Below are positions 26,019 to 34,424 of a stretch of 64,000 bases of DNA, in pieces. Both the position numbers and the translations under genes were made by a program. Positions within the stretch are counted from its first letter, which is position 1; each line of letters opens with the position of its first letter. Source of the DNA: Candidatus Methanoperedens sp. (lineage in GTDB: Archaea; Halobacteriota; Methanosarcinia; Methanosarcinales; Methanoperedenaceae); contig VEPN01000001.1 of assembly GCA_012026835.1 (NCBI GenBank), positions 62,001 through 126,000 of the forward strand, in the 5' to 3' direction. Below the pieces are notes generated by a model. It worked only from the letters and a program-made list of their open reading frames with translations. It was not told where the DNA came from and ran no database searches.

Positions 26019-27179
26019 ATGGCGGGGAAGTTCGTAGCTGAAAAAGTCAGGAACATCCCCCCTTCAGGGATAAGGAAGTTCTTTGATCTTGTGCTTGAAA
26101 TGGACGGCGTTATCTCCCTCGGTGTAGGGGAACCTGATTTTATCACTCCCTGGCACATAAGGGAGGCATGCATATACTCGCTTGAGAAAGGATTTACTTC
26201 ATATACCTCAAACCTGGGCCTGCTGGAACTGAGGGAACTGATATCAAAGTGTTTCAGGAAAGATTATTGTGTGGAATATAATCCCAAAAACGAGGTACTT
26301 ATTACTACAGGCGTAAGCGAAGCGGCAGACCTCGCTTTCAGGGCTATAATAAATCCGGGTGACGAAGTGATTGTCCCTGAGCCTTCCTATGTTTCATATA
26401 AGCCGAGCGTTTCCCTGGCAGGGGGAGAACCGGTCCCGCTTGCCACCACTCTTGAGAATGAATTCAGGGTGACGGCGGATGATATTGAAAAGAGCATCAC
26501 TGATAAGACAAAAGCGCTGGTGCTAAGCTACCCTAATAATCCCACCGGTGCGGTAATGGGGAAAAATAATCTTGAGGAGATTGCAGACGTTGTCAATGAA
26601 TACGACCTCGCGGTAATATCTGACGAGGTATACTGCAAATTAACGTATAACGGGAACCACACCTGTTTTTCATCGATATCAGGTATGAGAGAGAGAACCA
26701 TCGTATTGAACGGTTTTTCCAAATCACACGCAATGACAGGACTGCGCATTGGTTATGCAGCCGGAAGTGAGGAAATAATAGGTGCGATGACGAAAGTCCA
26801 CCAGTACGCCATGCTCTGCGCTCCGATTACGGCCCAGATGGGGGCGATAGAGGCCATGAAGAACGGGGATGGGGAAATGAAAAAGATGGTAAGGGAGTAC
26901 GACCGGAGGCGCCGTCTTATTGTGGACGGCCTGAACAGGCTTGGGCTTGATTGCTTTGAGCCAAAAGGGGCTTTCTATGCATTCCCGAGCGTCAAATCAA
27001 CGGGCATGACCTCAGAAGAGTTTGCAGGCAGGCTTTTGAAAGAGCAAAAAGTGGCAGCCGTCCCGGGCGATGTGTTCGGGGATTGCGGCGCAGGGCATCT
27101 GCGGTGTTCTTATGCGACCTCGCGCGAAGAACTGGTTGAAGCTCTGGGGCGCATCGAAGCGTTCCTTGATACTCTTTAA
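26019..27179 (+). CDS. PLP-dependent aminotransferase, class I/II
   Basis: The 386-residue enzyme has fold-type I features: LGVGEPDFITP (near 33), YTSNLGLLELR, the NNPTG motif in SYPNNPTGAVMG, SDEVY with the PLP-contacting Asp/Tyr, and the PLP-lysine in NGFSKSHAMTGLRIGYAAG (near 233). It transfers amino groups between amino acids and 2-oxo acids; the exact specificity (aspartate, aromatic or branched) cannot be read. ATG 26019 follows the Lrp stop with GAAGG as ribosome-binding site; the longer in-frame extension overlaps the Lrp gene and is rejected. Its end overlaps the next convergent gene by four bases. Confidence 0.9.
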   Translation: MAGKFVAEKVRNIPPSGIRKFFDLVLEMDGVISLGVGEPDFITPWHIREACIYSLEKGFTSYTSNLGLLELRELISKCFRKDYCVEYNPKNEVLITTGVSEAADLAFRAIINPGDEVIVPEPSYVSYKPSVSLAGGEPVPLATTLENEFRVTADDIEKSITDKTKALVLSYPNNPTGAVMGKNNLEEIADVVNEYDLAVISDEVYCKLTYNGNHTCFSSISGMRERTIVLNGFSKSHAMTGLRIGYAAGSEEIIGAMTKVHQYAMLCAPITAQMGAIEAMKNGDGEMKKMVREYDRRRRLIVDGLNRLGLDCFEPKGAFYAFPSVKSTGMTSEEFAGRLLKEQKVAAVPGDVFGDCGAGHLRCSYATSREELVEALGRIEAFLDTL

Positions 27180-28096
27180 GGCTTCCCAAGGTCGTTGGGG
27201 TGAGCCAGCAGGTCGTTAATATAGATATTTTTGCCTGTCCTTGTCATATACAGGCGAACCCACCACACTGTCACAAGAGGTTGTAAAACAAAAAGATTGA
27301 TGAACAGGCTTACGAAAGGCCATATTATGTTTATGATGGGAATAAATCCCATGAACATGTCAATAAACCATAAAACCATGACAATGGCAATTACTATCAG
27401 GAAAAGGAGGATTACGTCAACCCAGTTCTTTTTGAAAAATCCATAGCCGGCAGCTATGCTTTCGATAGGACCAAGCTTATCCACAACGAGAGCGAACCTG
27501 ACAGGGGACAGTATGATACTCAGGATTAATAAATATACCATCCATACTATGAACCCGCCTAACAGCAAAAAAAGAGCCCCGGTATTTTGAGGGGAAAAGT
27601 TTTCAGGGGAAAAAATACGGCTGAAATCTACCTGCATTGCCCCGGGAACCAGGAACACAAGGCCCGCAAGGGAAAGCAATCCAAGAAGGATCTCGGCAAG
27701 GAACAGGTTCACAACATTATCTTTTCCTGCTTCCATCAGAGCTGAGATACTGGTTTTCCCGGTTTCCGTAGCCTGTTTTGCCATCCCGATAGCTCCTGCC
27801 ATGAAGAACGTGCCGACGAACAGGGTTATCAGAATAATTATTAATACCATAAAACCGATTTCCAGTATATGCTGGGTTATAAACGGGATTATTGTGGCGA
27901 AAAAATCTTCAGGTCTTGTGTTTTTTGAGAGGGAGCCAAGAGATGAACCGAGGATGAGGAAAAAGCCGAATGCAACCATTATAACAAACATAAGGCCGGT
28001 AACGAACAGATTTAGAATAAAAGGAATGCTGAGGTTAAGGTTCTTTGTATAGGTTCCAATGCCATTGCTAATGATTTTTCCGATATCTTCCACCAT
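27176..28096 (-). CDS. Multi-TM membrane protein of an archaeal DUF family
   Basis: A 306-residue integral membrane protein with about six TM segments and long loops. A regularly spaced glycine/proline pattern (VPGAMQVDFSRIF, ILSPVRFALVVDKLGPIESIAAGYGFFKKNW) resembles the membrane domain seen in archaeal DUF7847-like and glycerophosphodiester phosphodiesterase membrane-domain proteins. No catalytic residues are evident. ATG 28096 is used because AGGGTGA lies 7 bases upstream; the GTG at 28105 would use that site itself. It is divergent from the multihaem cytochrome. Confidence 0.65.
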   Translation of the reverse strand: MVEDIGKIISNGIGTYTKNLNLSIPFILNLFVTGLMFVIMVAFGFFLILGSSLGSLSKNTRPEDFFATIIPFITQHILEIGFMVLIIILITLFVGTFFMAGAIGMAKQATETGKTSISALMEAGKDNVVNLFLAEILLGLLSLAGLVFLVPGAMQVDFSRIFSPENFSPQNTGALFLLLGGFIVWMVYLLILSIILSPVRFALVVDKLGPIESIAAGYGFFKKNWVDVILLFLIVIAIVMVLWFIDMFMGFIPIINIIWPFVSLFINLFVLQPLVTVWWVRLYMTRTGKNIYINDLLAHPNDLGKP

Positions 28097-28249
28097 GTTG
28101 ATCACCCTGTTTCGATTATCTTATTTACCTGATTATATTTTAATTTAATCCCTCACTTGCTCAAAAATATAAGATTCAACCGACAGGTTTAATATTCATG
28201 GCAAACTAAAATTTGGTTAAGTGGGTAAATCTGGGTTTGTTCACATTGG

Positions 28250-28272
28250 GGCTTTATGTTTTCCATAAAGCC
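28250..28272. promoter_or_regulatory. Perfect 9-bp hairpin upstream of the multihaem cytochrome
   Basis: GGCTTTATG and CATAAAGCC are separated by five bases (TTTTC). The hairpin is not followed by a T-run on either strand, so it does not look like a terminator. It lies 76 bases before the cytochrome start and about 25 bases before a tandem repeat, suggesting an operator or leader structure. Confidence 0.45.
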
Positions 28273-28297
28273 AAAAAGATTTATCGATAATAATTAG

Positions 28298-28331
28298 ATC
28301 GGGTAGATTTAAAAATCGGGTAGGTTTAAAA
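28298..28331 (+). promoter_or_regulatory. Tandem 17-bp repeat in the cytochrome promoter
   Basis: ATCGGGTAGATTTAAAA is followed directly by ATCGGGTAGGTTTAAAA, differing at one base. The second copy ends 17 bases before the ATG of the 16-haem cytochrome; each copy carries a TTTAAA box. The arrangement resembles a duplicated operator/TATA element or two overlapping promoters. Confidence 0.55.
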
Positions 28332-28348
28332 AATTAAAGGGGGCAATT

Positions 28349-31318
28349 ATGAAAAGAGAAGCTATAGCTGTCGGAATAGGAATATTTGTAATACTGCTGG
28401 CGCTGGCAGTAACCGGAAGCGCGCAGCCCGGATATGGGGGCACCTGTTCATTCTGTCATTCGGGATTTCCATCCCCGCTTACAGAAACAGGCGCTTATTT
28501 TAAGGAGATTCATAAGTTTAATGGCACTGCAGTACCGGCTACAACCGCAAGCTGCACTACATGCCATGTAAATCCGCCAACTACAAATCTGAATTTAACT
28601 TCTGTTGGTCAAAATTACAGCAACTCTCACAGGTACAATGAAACCATGCTTGCATCTGCTGGGCTTGCACAGCCTGCATGTTACAACTGCCATGTGGATG
28701 TTAATGAAAGTAATTTCGCCTTTCTAACAGGCACTCCAACTTATCTTAAATCTGGTTTCTGTGCGAACTGCCATAAAGAGAAGTATGATAACTGGACCGG
28801 CACAATGCACCGGGTTATGCTAACGGACAATACCACCGCCAAATTGATGGATCTTCCAACCCCTCCGGGTTTTAACTGGGAGAATATGACTTATGTAATA
28901 GTGGGCAAGCCGGAACTGAGATACTTGAACGGGTCAGGATATTTGTTCAAGAGCTACCTCGCAGAGAACCAGACATTTGCAGATCTTACGCCCAGACAGT
29001 ACACCTGTGGAGGCTGCCATACTACAGGTTACAACGCAAGTGGTAACCAGAGCGGATTACCAGGCATAGTAGGAACATGGAGCGAGCCGGGGATCGCCTG
29101 TGAAAGATGCCACGGGCCCGCAGGCAACGGGCACCAGGTAAAAGTTGATGTCTCAGAACAGCTATGCCTCCAGTGCCATAATGGATCAACAAGGCAGGGG
29201 ACCTGGATTTCAAGTGCGCATTCGCCTCCTCTTAAGGCACCAGCGAGTTGCCTGAGATGCCATTCGCCTTTCGATTATGCCAAGAACAGGACTGTAACAG
29301 GTGCGACAGCACTCAATGTGGTGTGTGCAAGCTGTCACGATTCTCACAATACATCTGATAACCAGTACAGGATGTTATTCTCTCCAGGCGGTTTCAACGC
29401 TTCTGCAATGGCGGAAGTAAAAGATGCAAAGAACAGCCTGTTTAATTCAAGTGCCAGCAGGGCGGCAGGTAAAGATATCTATGATACGCTTACTACGCCT
29501 GCGCTGATATACGACAGGGACGAAAGCTATCCCGGGCCAATCAATGTGACAGGTCCCATTTCGGAAGTGCTATGCTCTAAATGTCACTATGAACATGGGT
29601 TGGCCCACGTAGGTGGGGTCAATCTTACCCATGCCAGGCTTGTGTATCCATCATTGGGTCTGCCGCCAGCTACATGCACAGACTGCCACATGGCGGGTGT
29701 TCAGAAGAATCATTCCTTCAATGTAATGGATGAGAGAAATTTCCCATCCAGGACATGCTCCCGAGGCAATCAGTGCCACGTCACGAGCGACCAGAACCTG
29801 AATGAAAGTGCTCATTCAGTAGTACCTCAGGTAAGGGAATGGAAAGAGAGCGGCCATAATAATTCCGCATTTGGAATAGACCATAACAGGAGTTCCTGCG
29901 CAAGATGCCATTCTCCGATTAACTGGAATCCACTGAACTCGACAGAAATCATCGCACCTGAAGACTATAAAGGTGTTACCTGCGCCATATGCCATAATAT
30001 CCATGACATGGGCGACTGGCTGAAAAAGACAGGTAAGCCTTATGCATGGTACAACCGGGATGCATATAACCGGACAACCCATTTCAGGGCGAACTATACA
30101 ATGATGGCGACTACAACTGAACTATGCACCAATTGTCACCAGAACAGGCCAGAGTATTCAGTACCAGGCTGGGGATCTCGCGGGCCGCACGGTGCTGTAG
30201 TACCTCATGTCTCTACCCAGAAAGAGATGTTCAATGGATCGTTTAAGGATAGTTCCATGAAGTTCGAATGTGCTAACTGCCATATGTATAACAAGACAAC
30301 CGATCCGGCAAATACGACAGAGCCCGTACTGCCCGACAGCCAGAAAGTGACAGGGCATACATTCAGGATGAATGTATCCGGGCTCCAGGGCGAGACTGCA
30401 TGTTCAGGCTGCCATACAGGTGAAATGAACCTGAGCGGACTGATCGATAAAATCCAGGCGGAAACTAAGACAAAGTGGAACGCCACAAACGCGACGGTTG
30501 AAAATGCGTGGGCAACTTACAATGCCTTTACAGGCGAAAAGAACTCCAGTGGAAATATGCTTGCAGAAGCATACTTTAAACTCTATGAGGTCTCAAACGA
30601 CGGAAGCTGGGGCATACATAATCCGGCAAAGGCAAGGGAATTGCTCAATGACTCGTCACGGCTTGCAAATGAAGCAGTTTTAGCTCTCGGGCCGGCAGGA
30701 GCGGCAAGACCGAATATAACAAGCTTTGACCCGTCTTCCCTGACAGTGACTGACAATATCGGAGCCTCACGAACATTCAGCATTACAGCCAACCAGACAG
30801 TGAATGTAACATGGTATATCAATGGTACGATAGTACAGGACACCGATAAGAGCGTGACAGAAGCAAGTTATACGAACACAAGTGCAGCCCCTGGCACATG
30901 GAACGTAACTGCTGTTGCTCAGAATGCTAACGGCAGCGACATGCATAAATGGGACTGGATTGTGAAGAAGGAGGTTACAGCTGCCAGCATATCAGGATTC
31001 AAGGTTAAAGACTCCAACAGGAACGGAAAATGGGATGAAGGTGAGGTCGGTCTGCCAGGCTGGACAATAGAGATCAGGGGCATTGATGCAATGACCAGGC
31101 GCTTCAGCGAAGAAACCACCACTGATGATTCGGGCTTCTATGAGTTCAATGAACTTCCTGAAGGCAGGTATCTTGTTCAGGAAAAGAACATGCAAGGCTA
31201 CGTACCTTCCAGTTCGCCGGTCAGGATTGTAAACCTGAAAAAAGGTGAAAAATCAATGGACAATAACTTCACCAACTGGCTGGTGAAGGATTTAATAGAC
31301 GAACTATTGAGGAGATGA
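28349..31318 (+). CDS. Extracellular multihaem cytochrome c (16 CXXCH plus one CX5CH) with Ig-like and SdrD-B-like domains
   Basis: The 989-residue protein begins with a signal peptide (TM about 5-26). Sixteen CXXCH haem sites lie between residues 32 and 688, plus one irregular CSRGNQCH. An Ig/PKD-like segment follows (about 790-870; WYINGTIVQD), then an SdrD B-like domain (about 880-975; SGFKVKDSNRNGKWDEGE..GLPGW...DDSGFYEFNELPEGRYLV). N-glycosylation sequons (NXS/T) are abundant. Such proteins carry electrons across the cell wall in ANME-2d archaea to extracellular acceptors or partners. No C-terminal TM or sorting signal is seen, so it is probably released or S-layer-associated. The ribosome-binding site is AAAGGGGG. 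A terminator follows. Confidence 0.9.
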   Translation: MKREAIAVGIGIFVILLALAVTGSAQPGYGGTCSFCHSGFPSPLTETGAYFKEIHKFNGTAVPATTASCTTCHVNPPTTNLNLTSVGQNYSNSHRYNETMLASAGLAQPACYNCHVDVNESNFAFLTGTPTYLKSGFCANCHKEKYDNWTGTMHRVMLTDNTTAKLMDLPTPPGFNWENMTYVIVGKPELRYLNGSGYLFKSYLAENQTFADLTPRQYTCGGCHTTGYNASGNQSGLPGIVGTWSEPGIACERCHGPAGNGHQVKVDVSEQLCLQCHNGSTRQGTWISSAHSPPLKAPASCLRCHSPFDYAKNRTVTGATALNVVCASCHDSHNTSDNQYRMLFSPGGFNASAMAEVKDAKNSLFNSSASRAAGKDIYDTLTTPALIYDRDESYPGPINVTGPISEVLCSKCHYEHGLAHVGGVNLTHARLVYPSLGLPPATCTDCHMAGVQKNHSFNVMDERNFPSRTCSRGNQCHVTSDQNLNESAHSVVPQVREWKESGHNNSAFGIDHNRSSCARCHSPINWNPLNSTEIIAPEDYKGVTCAICHNIHDMGDWLKKTGKPYAWYNRDAYNRTTHFRANYTMMATTTELCTNCHQNRPEYSVPGWGSRGPHGAVVPHVSTQKEMFNGSFKDSSMKFECANCHMYNKTTDPANTTEPVLPDSQKVTGHTFRMNVSGLQGETACSGCHTGEMNLSGLIDKIQAETKTKWNATNATVENAWATYNAFTGEKNSSGNMLAEAYFKLYEVSNDGSWGIHNPAKARELLNDSSRLANEAVLALGPAGAARPNITSFDPSSLTVTDNIGASRTFSITANQTVNVTWYINGTIVQDTDKSVTEASYTNTSAAPGTWNVTAVAQNANGSDMHKWDWIVKKEVTAASISGFKVKDSNRNGKWDEGEVGLPGWTIEIRGIDAMTRRFSEETTTDDSGFYEFNELPEGRYLVQEKNMQGYVPSSSPVRIVNLKKGEKSMDNNFTNWLVKDLIDELLRR

Positions 31319-31373
31319 GCAAAAAAAGGAGCGTGACCCGTCAAAAAATTATGGTAGAGTGCCCTGGAGAGAG

Positions 31374-31410
31374 CAGGGACAAAACAATTTGTCCCTGTTT
31401 ATTTTTTTAT
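31374..31410 (+). terminator. Stem-loop with T-run after the multihaem cytochrome
   Basis: CAGGGACAAA and TTTGTCCCTG form a perfect 10-bp stem around ACAA, followed by TTTATTTTTTTAT. It lies 56 bases past the cytochrome stop. Intrinsic-type hairpins are less usual in Archaea than bare T-runs, but the position fits termination. Confidence 0.65.
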
Positions 31411-31444
31411 CCATAGGAATATACAATCGGGATCACATACCCTA

Positions 31445-31948
31445 TCAATACACTGTAACGCTTTTTACGCCTTCTATCCTTGTGAGCGTATTCACAAGTT
31501 CGCCACTCATCCTGCCTTCTGTTATTATAGTAAGTTTTGGATTTTCAGTGAGGTAGGGGTCATCTGAAACCGCCTGCCTGATAGTGATACCATGTTCTGC
31601 TACGGTCGTTGCAACAGCTCCCAGGAGCCCCTTGCGGGCTGCATCATCGGGTGTTATGATGATGACCCCGAGGCCAAGATATGATGCCACATCCCTGAGG
31701 AATGGTATGGTACGGACGTTCCTGAATATCTGCATAAGCTTTGAATCCTTCAGGATGGTCTCACATGTGGCATCGACCACTCTCCTGTCCACGCCTATTT
31801 CATTTGCTATCTGGGTATGCGCGATTTCGATCTTGCCCGAAACTACCCTGCCCTCGTCGTTTATCTGGAATCCTCTTTCTAAGAGCAGCCTGATCACTTT
31901 TTCCTGCGCCGGATGGTTCCTGAATTTTTCCTGGATTACACTCCACAT
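31445..31948 (-). CDS. ACT-domain regulatory protein (COG2150 type)
   Basis: The 167-residue archaeal protein has an N-terminal winged-helix-like half (VIRLLLERGFQINDEGRVVSGKIEIAHTQIANEIGVDRRVVDAT, about 18-62) and a C-terminal ACT domain (GVIIITPDDAARKGLLGAVATTVAEHGITIRQAVSDD..). It is annotated across methanogens as a predicted regulator of amino acid metabolism. Here it is the last gene behind the NrfD subunit, 21 bases downstream, on the same strand. It may be co-transcribed with the respiratory operon or be an unrelated neighbour. Confidence 0.8.
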   Translation of the reverse strand: MWSVIQEKFRNHPAQEKVIRLLLERGFQINDEGRVVSGKIEIAHTQIANEIGVDRRVVDATCETILKDSKLMQIFRNVRTIPFLRDVASYLGLGVIIITPDDAARKGLLGAVATTVAEHGITIRQAVSDDPYLTENPKLTIITEGRMSGELVNTLTRIEGVKSVTVY

Positions 31949-31969
31949 TAATTCGTATTATTGTTGCAT

Positions 31970-33178
31970 TTAATACAAATGTTTTATTGTACTTTTCGGC
32001 TTGCTCTCAGGAACTTCCTCTTCCATATCCTTCCATGGCGGAAGGATACGGGTTACAACTACCAGGATCACAAACGGGATCGCCAGTATTATAATTGCAG
32101 GCAGGACGCCTTCCTGGCTGAAGAAAACAGGCTCATATGTGAGGGTGCCGCTTAAGCTCTTGGATATTTCCTGCCCTCCGATTACCACATTCCAGCGCAT
32201 GGCGAACACGCCTATGACCACAAAAATGGAAGATACCGAGATCATGATCATTTTGAGGGTTTCACGGTTTTTCATGATACCAACCAGCAGGAGTAGTATG
32301 AACGGGATCAAGATACCCAGCGTCAGCTGCACGCCATAAAAAGTAAATGCGATTTTATCTGAGAGCAGCCTGTTAATTATCTCTATATCCTCAAGAGATT
32401 CATATTTCATGCTGACTATCTCAAGAAGTTCAAGTGCTACGTCCAGAATAAGGAAAATCCACAGATAGTGGGCCAGTGAATGGAGACATTTGTGATCGAT
32501 AGCACGTTTCCGGAGTTTCATCGATGCGATATACAACAGGATCAAAAGCGCTATGCCTGATACAATGGCAGACATCAGGAATATGAGGGGCATAAGAGGT
32601 GTGGACCACCAGGGATTGGCCTTGATCCCACCGAATATGAAGCCAACATAACCGTGCAGGAAAGCCGCTGACGGGATACCTATGATTGCAAGTTTTTTTG
32701 CAAGTTTCTCATCCTCATGAAGAGCTTTTTCTGAAATATCGTATGAAAAGAGGGCCAGCCCTGAATATAAGAGCTTTTTCCATCCCTGGGAGTTAAGGGC
32801 TGTTTTCACGATGTCCTCTCTGAATGACAACCATATCTCAAGCACTACTACGATCAGGTAGAATGAATAGATATAGCCGAATCCCGACATTGCAGATGTA
32901 AGATGCGGCGTGAACATGATCTCAATGCCCCTCTCAGGATGACCAAGATGCGTGAGCAGCGGCATCGTAGCAACAAGCAGGAAAGATAAAGCTGTAAGAA
33001 GAGCGAATCTTGCGACAGGTTTGATCTCCTTTTTGCCGAAAACATGATACAAAGATGATGCAATGAAAGCCCCTGCAACAAGCCCCGTAATATACGGATA
33101 TAAAACTATCAGGACACTCCACTGTATTTCGGCTTCGTTGGGATACACATATCCCCAGATTAAATTCTCTACCATCAT
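31970..33178 (-). CDS. NrfD/PsrC-type quinone-interacting membrane subunit
   Basis: A 402-residue polytopic protein with about ten TM segments and NrfD-family features: a long first loop, ASSLYHVFGKKE, LGHPERGIEIMFTPHLTSAMSGFGYIYSF, and the WWSTPLMPLIFLMSAIVSG block. NrfD proteins bind (mena)quinone or methanophenazine-type carriers and pass electrons to a partnered ferredoxin-like subunit. Its start overlaps the stop of the Fe-S subunit by four bases (ATGA). Together with the two cytochromes it makes a membrane electron-transfer complex, probably linking the quinone pool to haem proteins outside. Confidence 0.85.
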   Translation of the reverse strand: MMVENLIWGYVYPNEAEIQWSVLIVLYPYITGLVAGAFIASSLYHVFGKKEIKPVARFALLTALSFLLVATMPLLTHLGHPERGIEIMFTPHLTSAMSGFGYIYSFYLIVVVLEIWLSFREDIVKTALNSQGWKKLLYSGLALFSYDISEKALHEDEKLAKKLAIIGIPSAAFLHGYVGFIFGGIKANPWWSTPLMPLIFLMSAIVSGIALLILLYIASMKLRKRAIDHKCLHSLAHYLWIFLILDVALELLEIVSMKYESLEDIEIINRLLSDKIAFTFYGVQLTLGILIPFILLLLVGIMKNRETLKMIMISVSSIFVVIGVFAMRWNVVIGGQEISKSLSGTLTYEPVFFSQEGVLPAIIILAIPFVILVVVTRILPPWKDMEEEVPESKPKSTIKHLY

Positions 33179-33945
33179 CTCACTTCCCTGTCCAGACCTA
33201 CATAATATACCTTGGGTTTTGTTCCCAGGTCAGGCTTGAGTACATTGATTCTTTCTTTATCCAGAAGTTTATTGACATCACTGGCAGGGTCTTTCAGGTC
33301 CCCGAATACCCTTGCTCCAACCGGGCATGCCTGGACGCACGCAGGCAAAAGGCCTTTTGTTATCCTGTGGTAACACCAGGTACATTTATCTGCTGTCCCC
33401 TTTTCTTTATTGAAGTACCGAGCGCCATAAGGGCAGCCCTGGATGCAATATCTGCAACCGATACAGTAATCATAATCCACAAGAACTACGCCATCGTTTG
33501 TGGCATATGTGGCCCCTACGGGGCAGACCTGAACGCATGGGGGATTGTCACAATGATTGCATATTTTAGGTACATAAAATGCTTTCTTGAGTTCTTCTGC
33601 CGGGATGTCATCAGTAAAACCATCGATACTTCCATTGGGTGAATCTATTTTCACTTCTCCTTCTTTCAATACCCTGTACCTCTCGACCCATGTCCTGTAA
33701 ACAGGCTCATCAAAAGGAACATCATTCTCAAGTTTGCAGGCATTCGCGCACCTGCCACATCCGATACATTTGCGGGTATCAATGACGTATCCCCAGTAAT
33801 GTTCGTTCCAGTCATAATCTCCTGTGGAGGAAGGCTCTGCTGCAATACTGTTTGAAATAATGGATTCAACAATAGTAGCACCTGCCGCAGCCCCGATAAC
33901 GATTCTGCATCCGATTTTAGTGAATTCTCGCCTTGATATGTTCAT
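33175..33945 (-). CDS. Tat-exported ferredoxin-type subunit (NrfC/HybA-like, four [4Fe-4S])
   Basis: The 256-residue protein starts with a twin-arginine signal, SRREFTKIG at 4-12, followed by a hydrophobic stretch to about 35. Four cysteine groups follow: CIGCGRCANAC, CNHCDNPPCVQVCP, CIGCRYCIQGCP and CTWCYHRITKGLLPACVQACP. This matches the electron-transfer subunit paired with NrfD in Nrf, Psr and Qrc-type complexes. The Tat signal places it outside the cytoplasmic membrane. It sits between the 4-haem cytochrome and NrfD genes in one operon. Confidence 0.9.
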   Translation of the reverse strand: MNISRREFTKIGCRIVIGAAAGATIVESIISNSIAAEPSSTGDYDWNEHYWGYVIDTRKCIGCGRCANACKLENDVPFDEPVYRTWVERYRVLKEGEVKIDSPNGSIDGFTDDIPAEELKKAFYVPKICNHCDNPPCVQVCPVGATYATNDGVVLVDYDYCIGCRYCIQGCPYGARYFNKEKGTADKCTWCYHRITKGLLPACVQACPVGARVFGDLKDPASDVNKLLDKERINVLKPDLGTKPKVYYVGLDREVR

Positions 33946-33957
33946 TTTTCCTCCGGT

Positions 33958-34407
33958 CTATACAAACCACGGCTTATGCGGGTTATGGCAGTATGCGCAT
34001 TTCAGGTTTTCACCATGGGATTCCGGGTCTATCTGCGGAAAACTTGAAGGCCTGGCTACCATTTTATAGTGGCATTTGCCGCAGAATTCTCTTGAATCGT
34101 TTGCCGGTGACGGCATTATCCTTACGTTGCTGACATGTTTTTCAGACGGGCCATGGCAGGTCTCACAATTTACTGTTTTATGTCTTGAGTCAGCCCATAT
34201 CGAATAAAGTGTCTTATGACAATTTTCATCCCCGCAACTCTGTGAACCCGCGTATTCAACAGTAAAATTCCGGTTTTCATATACTGAATCCCCCCTGTAC
34301 GCACCATATTGCCCGTAAGAGTCGGGTACGACCAGGGATCTTATAAAAATAAAACCAACTATTACGACTCCTAATAAAAATATCGCTCTTTTCAAATGCG
34401 GCTGCAT
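33958..34407 (-). CDS. Membrane-anchored four-haem cytochrome c
   Basis: A 149-residue protein with an uncleaved-looking N-terminal TM helix (about 8-27) and four haem sites: CGDENCH (irregular CX4CH), CETCH, CGKCH and CAYCH. Nearby single histidines (ADSRHKT, SEKHVSN, DPESHGEN, NPHKPW) could act as distal ligands. The size resembles NapC/NrfH-like or NrfB-like electron shuttles. It starts 18 bases after the 6-haem cytochrome stop and precedes the Fe-S subunit by 13 bases. It probably relays electrons between the FeS/NrfD pair and the 6-haem protein. Confidence 0.85.
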   Translation of the reverse strand: MQPHLKRAIFLLGVVIVGFIFIRSLVVPDSYGQYGAYRGDSVYENRNFTVEYAGSQSCGDENCHKTLYSIWADSRHKTVNCETCHGPSEKHVSNVRIMPSPANDSREFCGKCHYKMVARPSSFPQIDPESHGENLKCAYCHNPHKPWFV

Positions 34408-34424
34408 GATTTTCTCACGTTATC

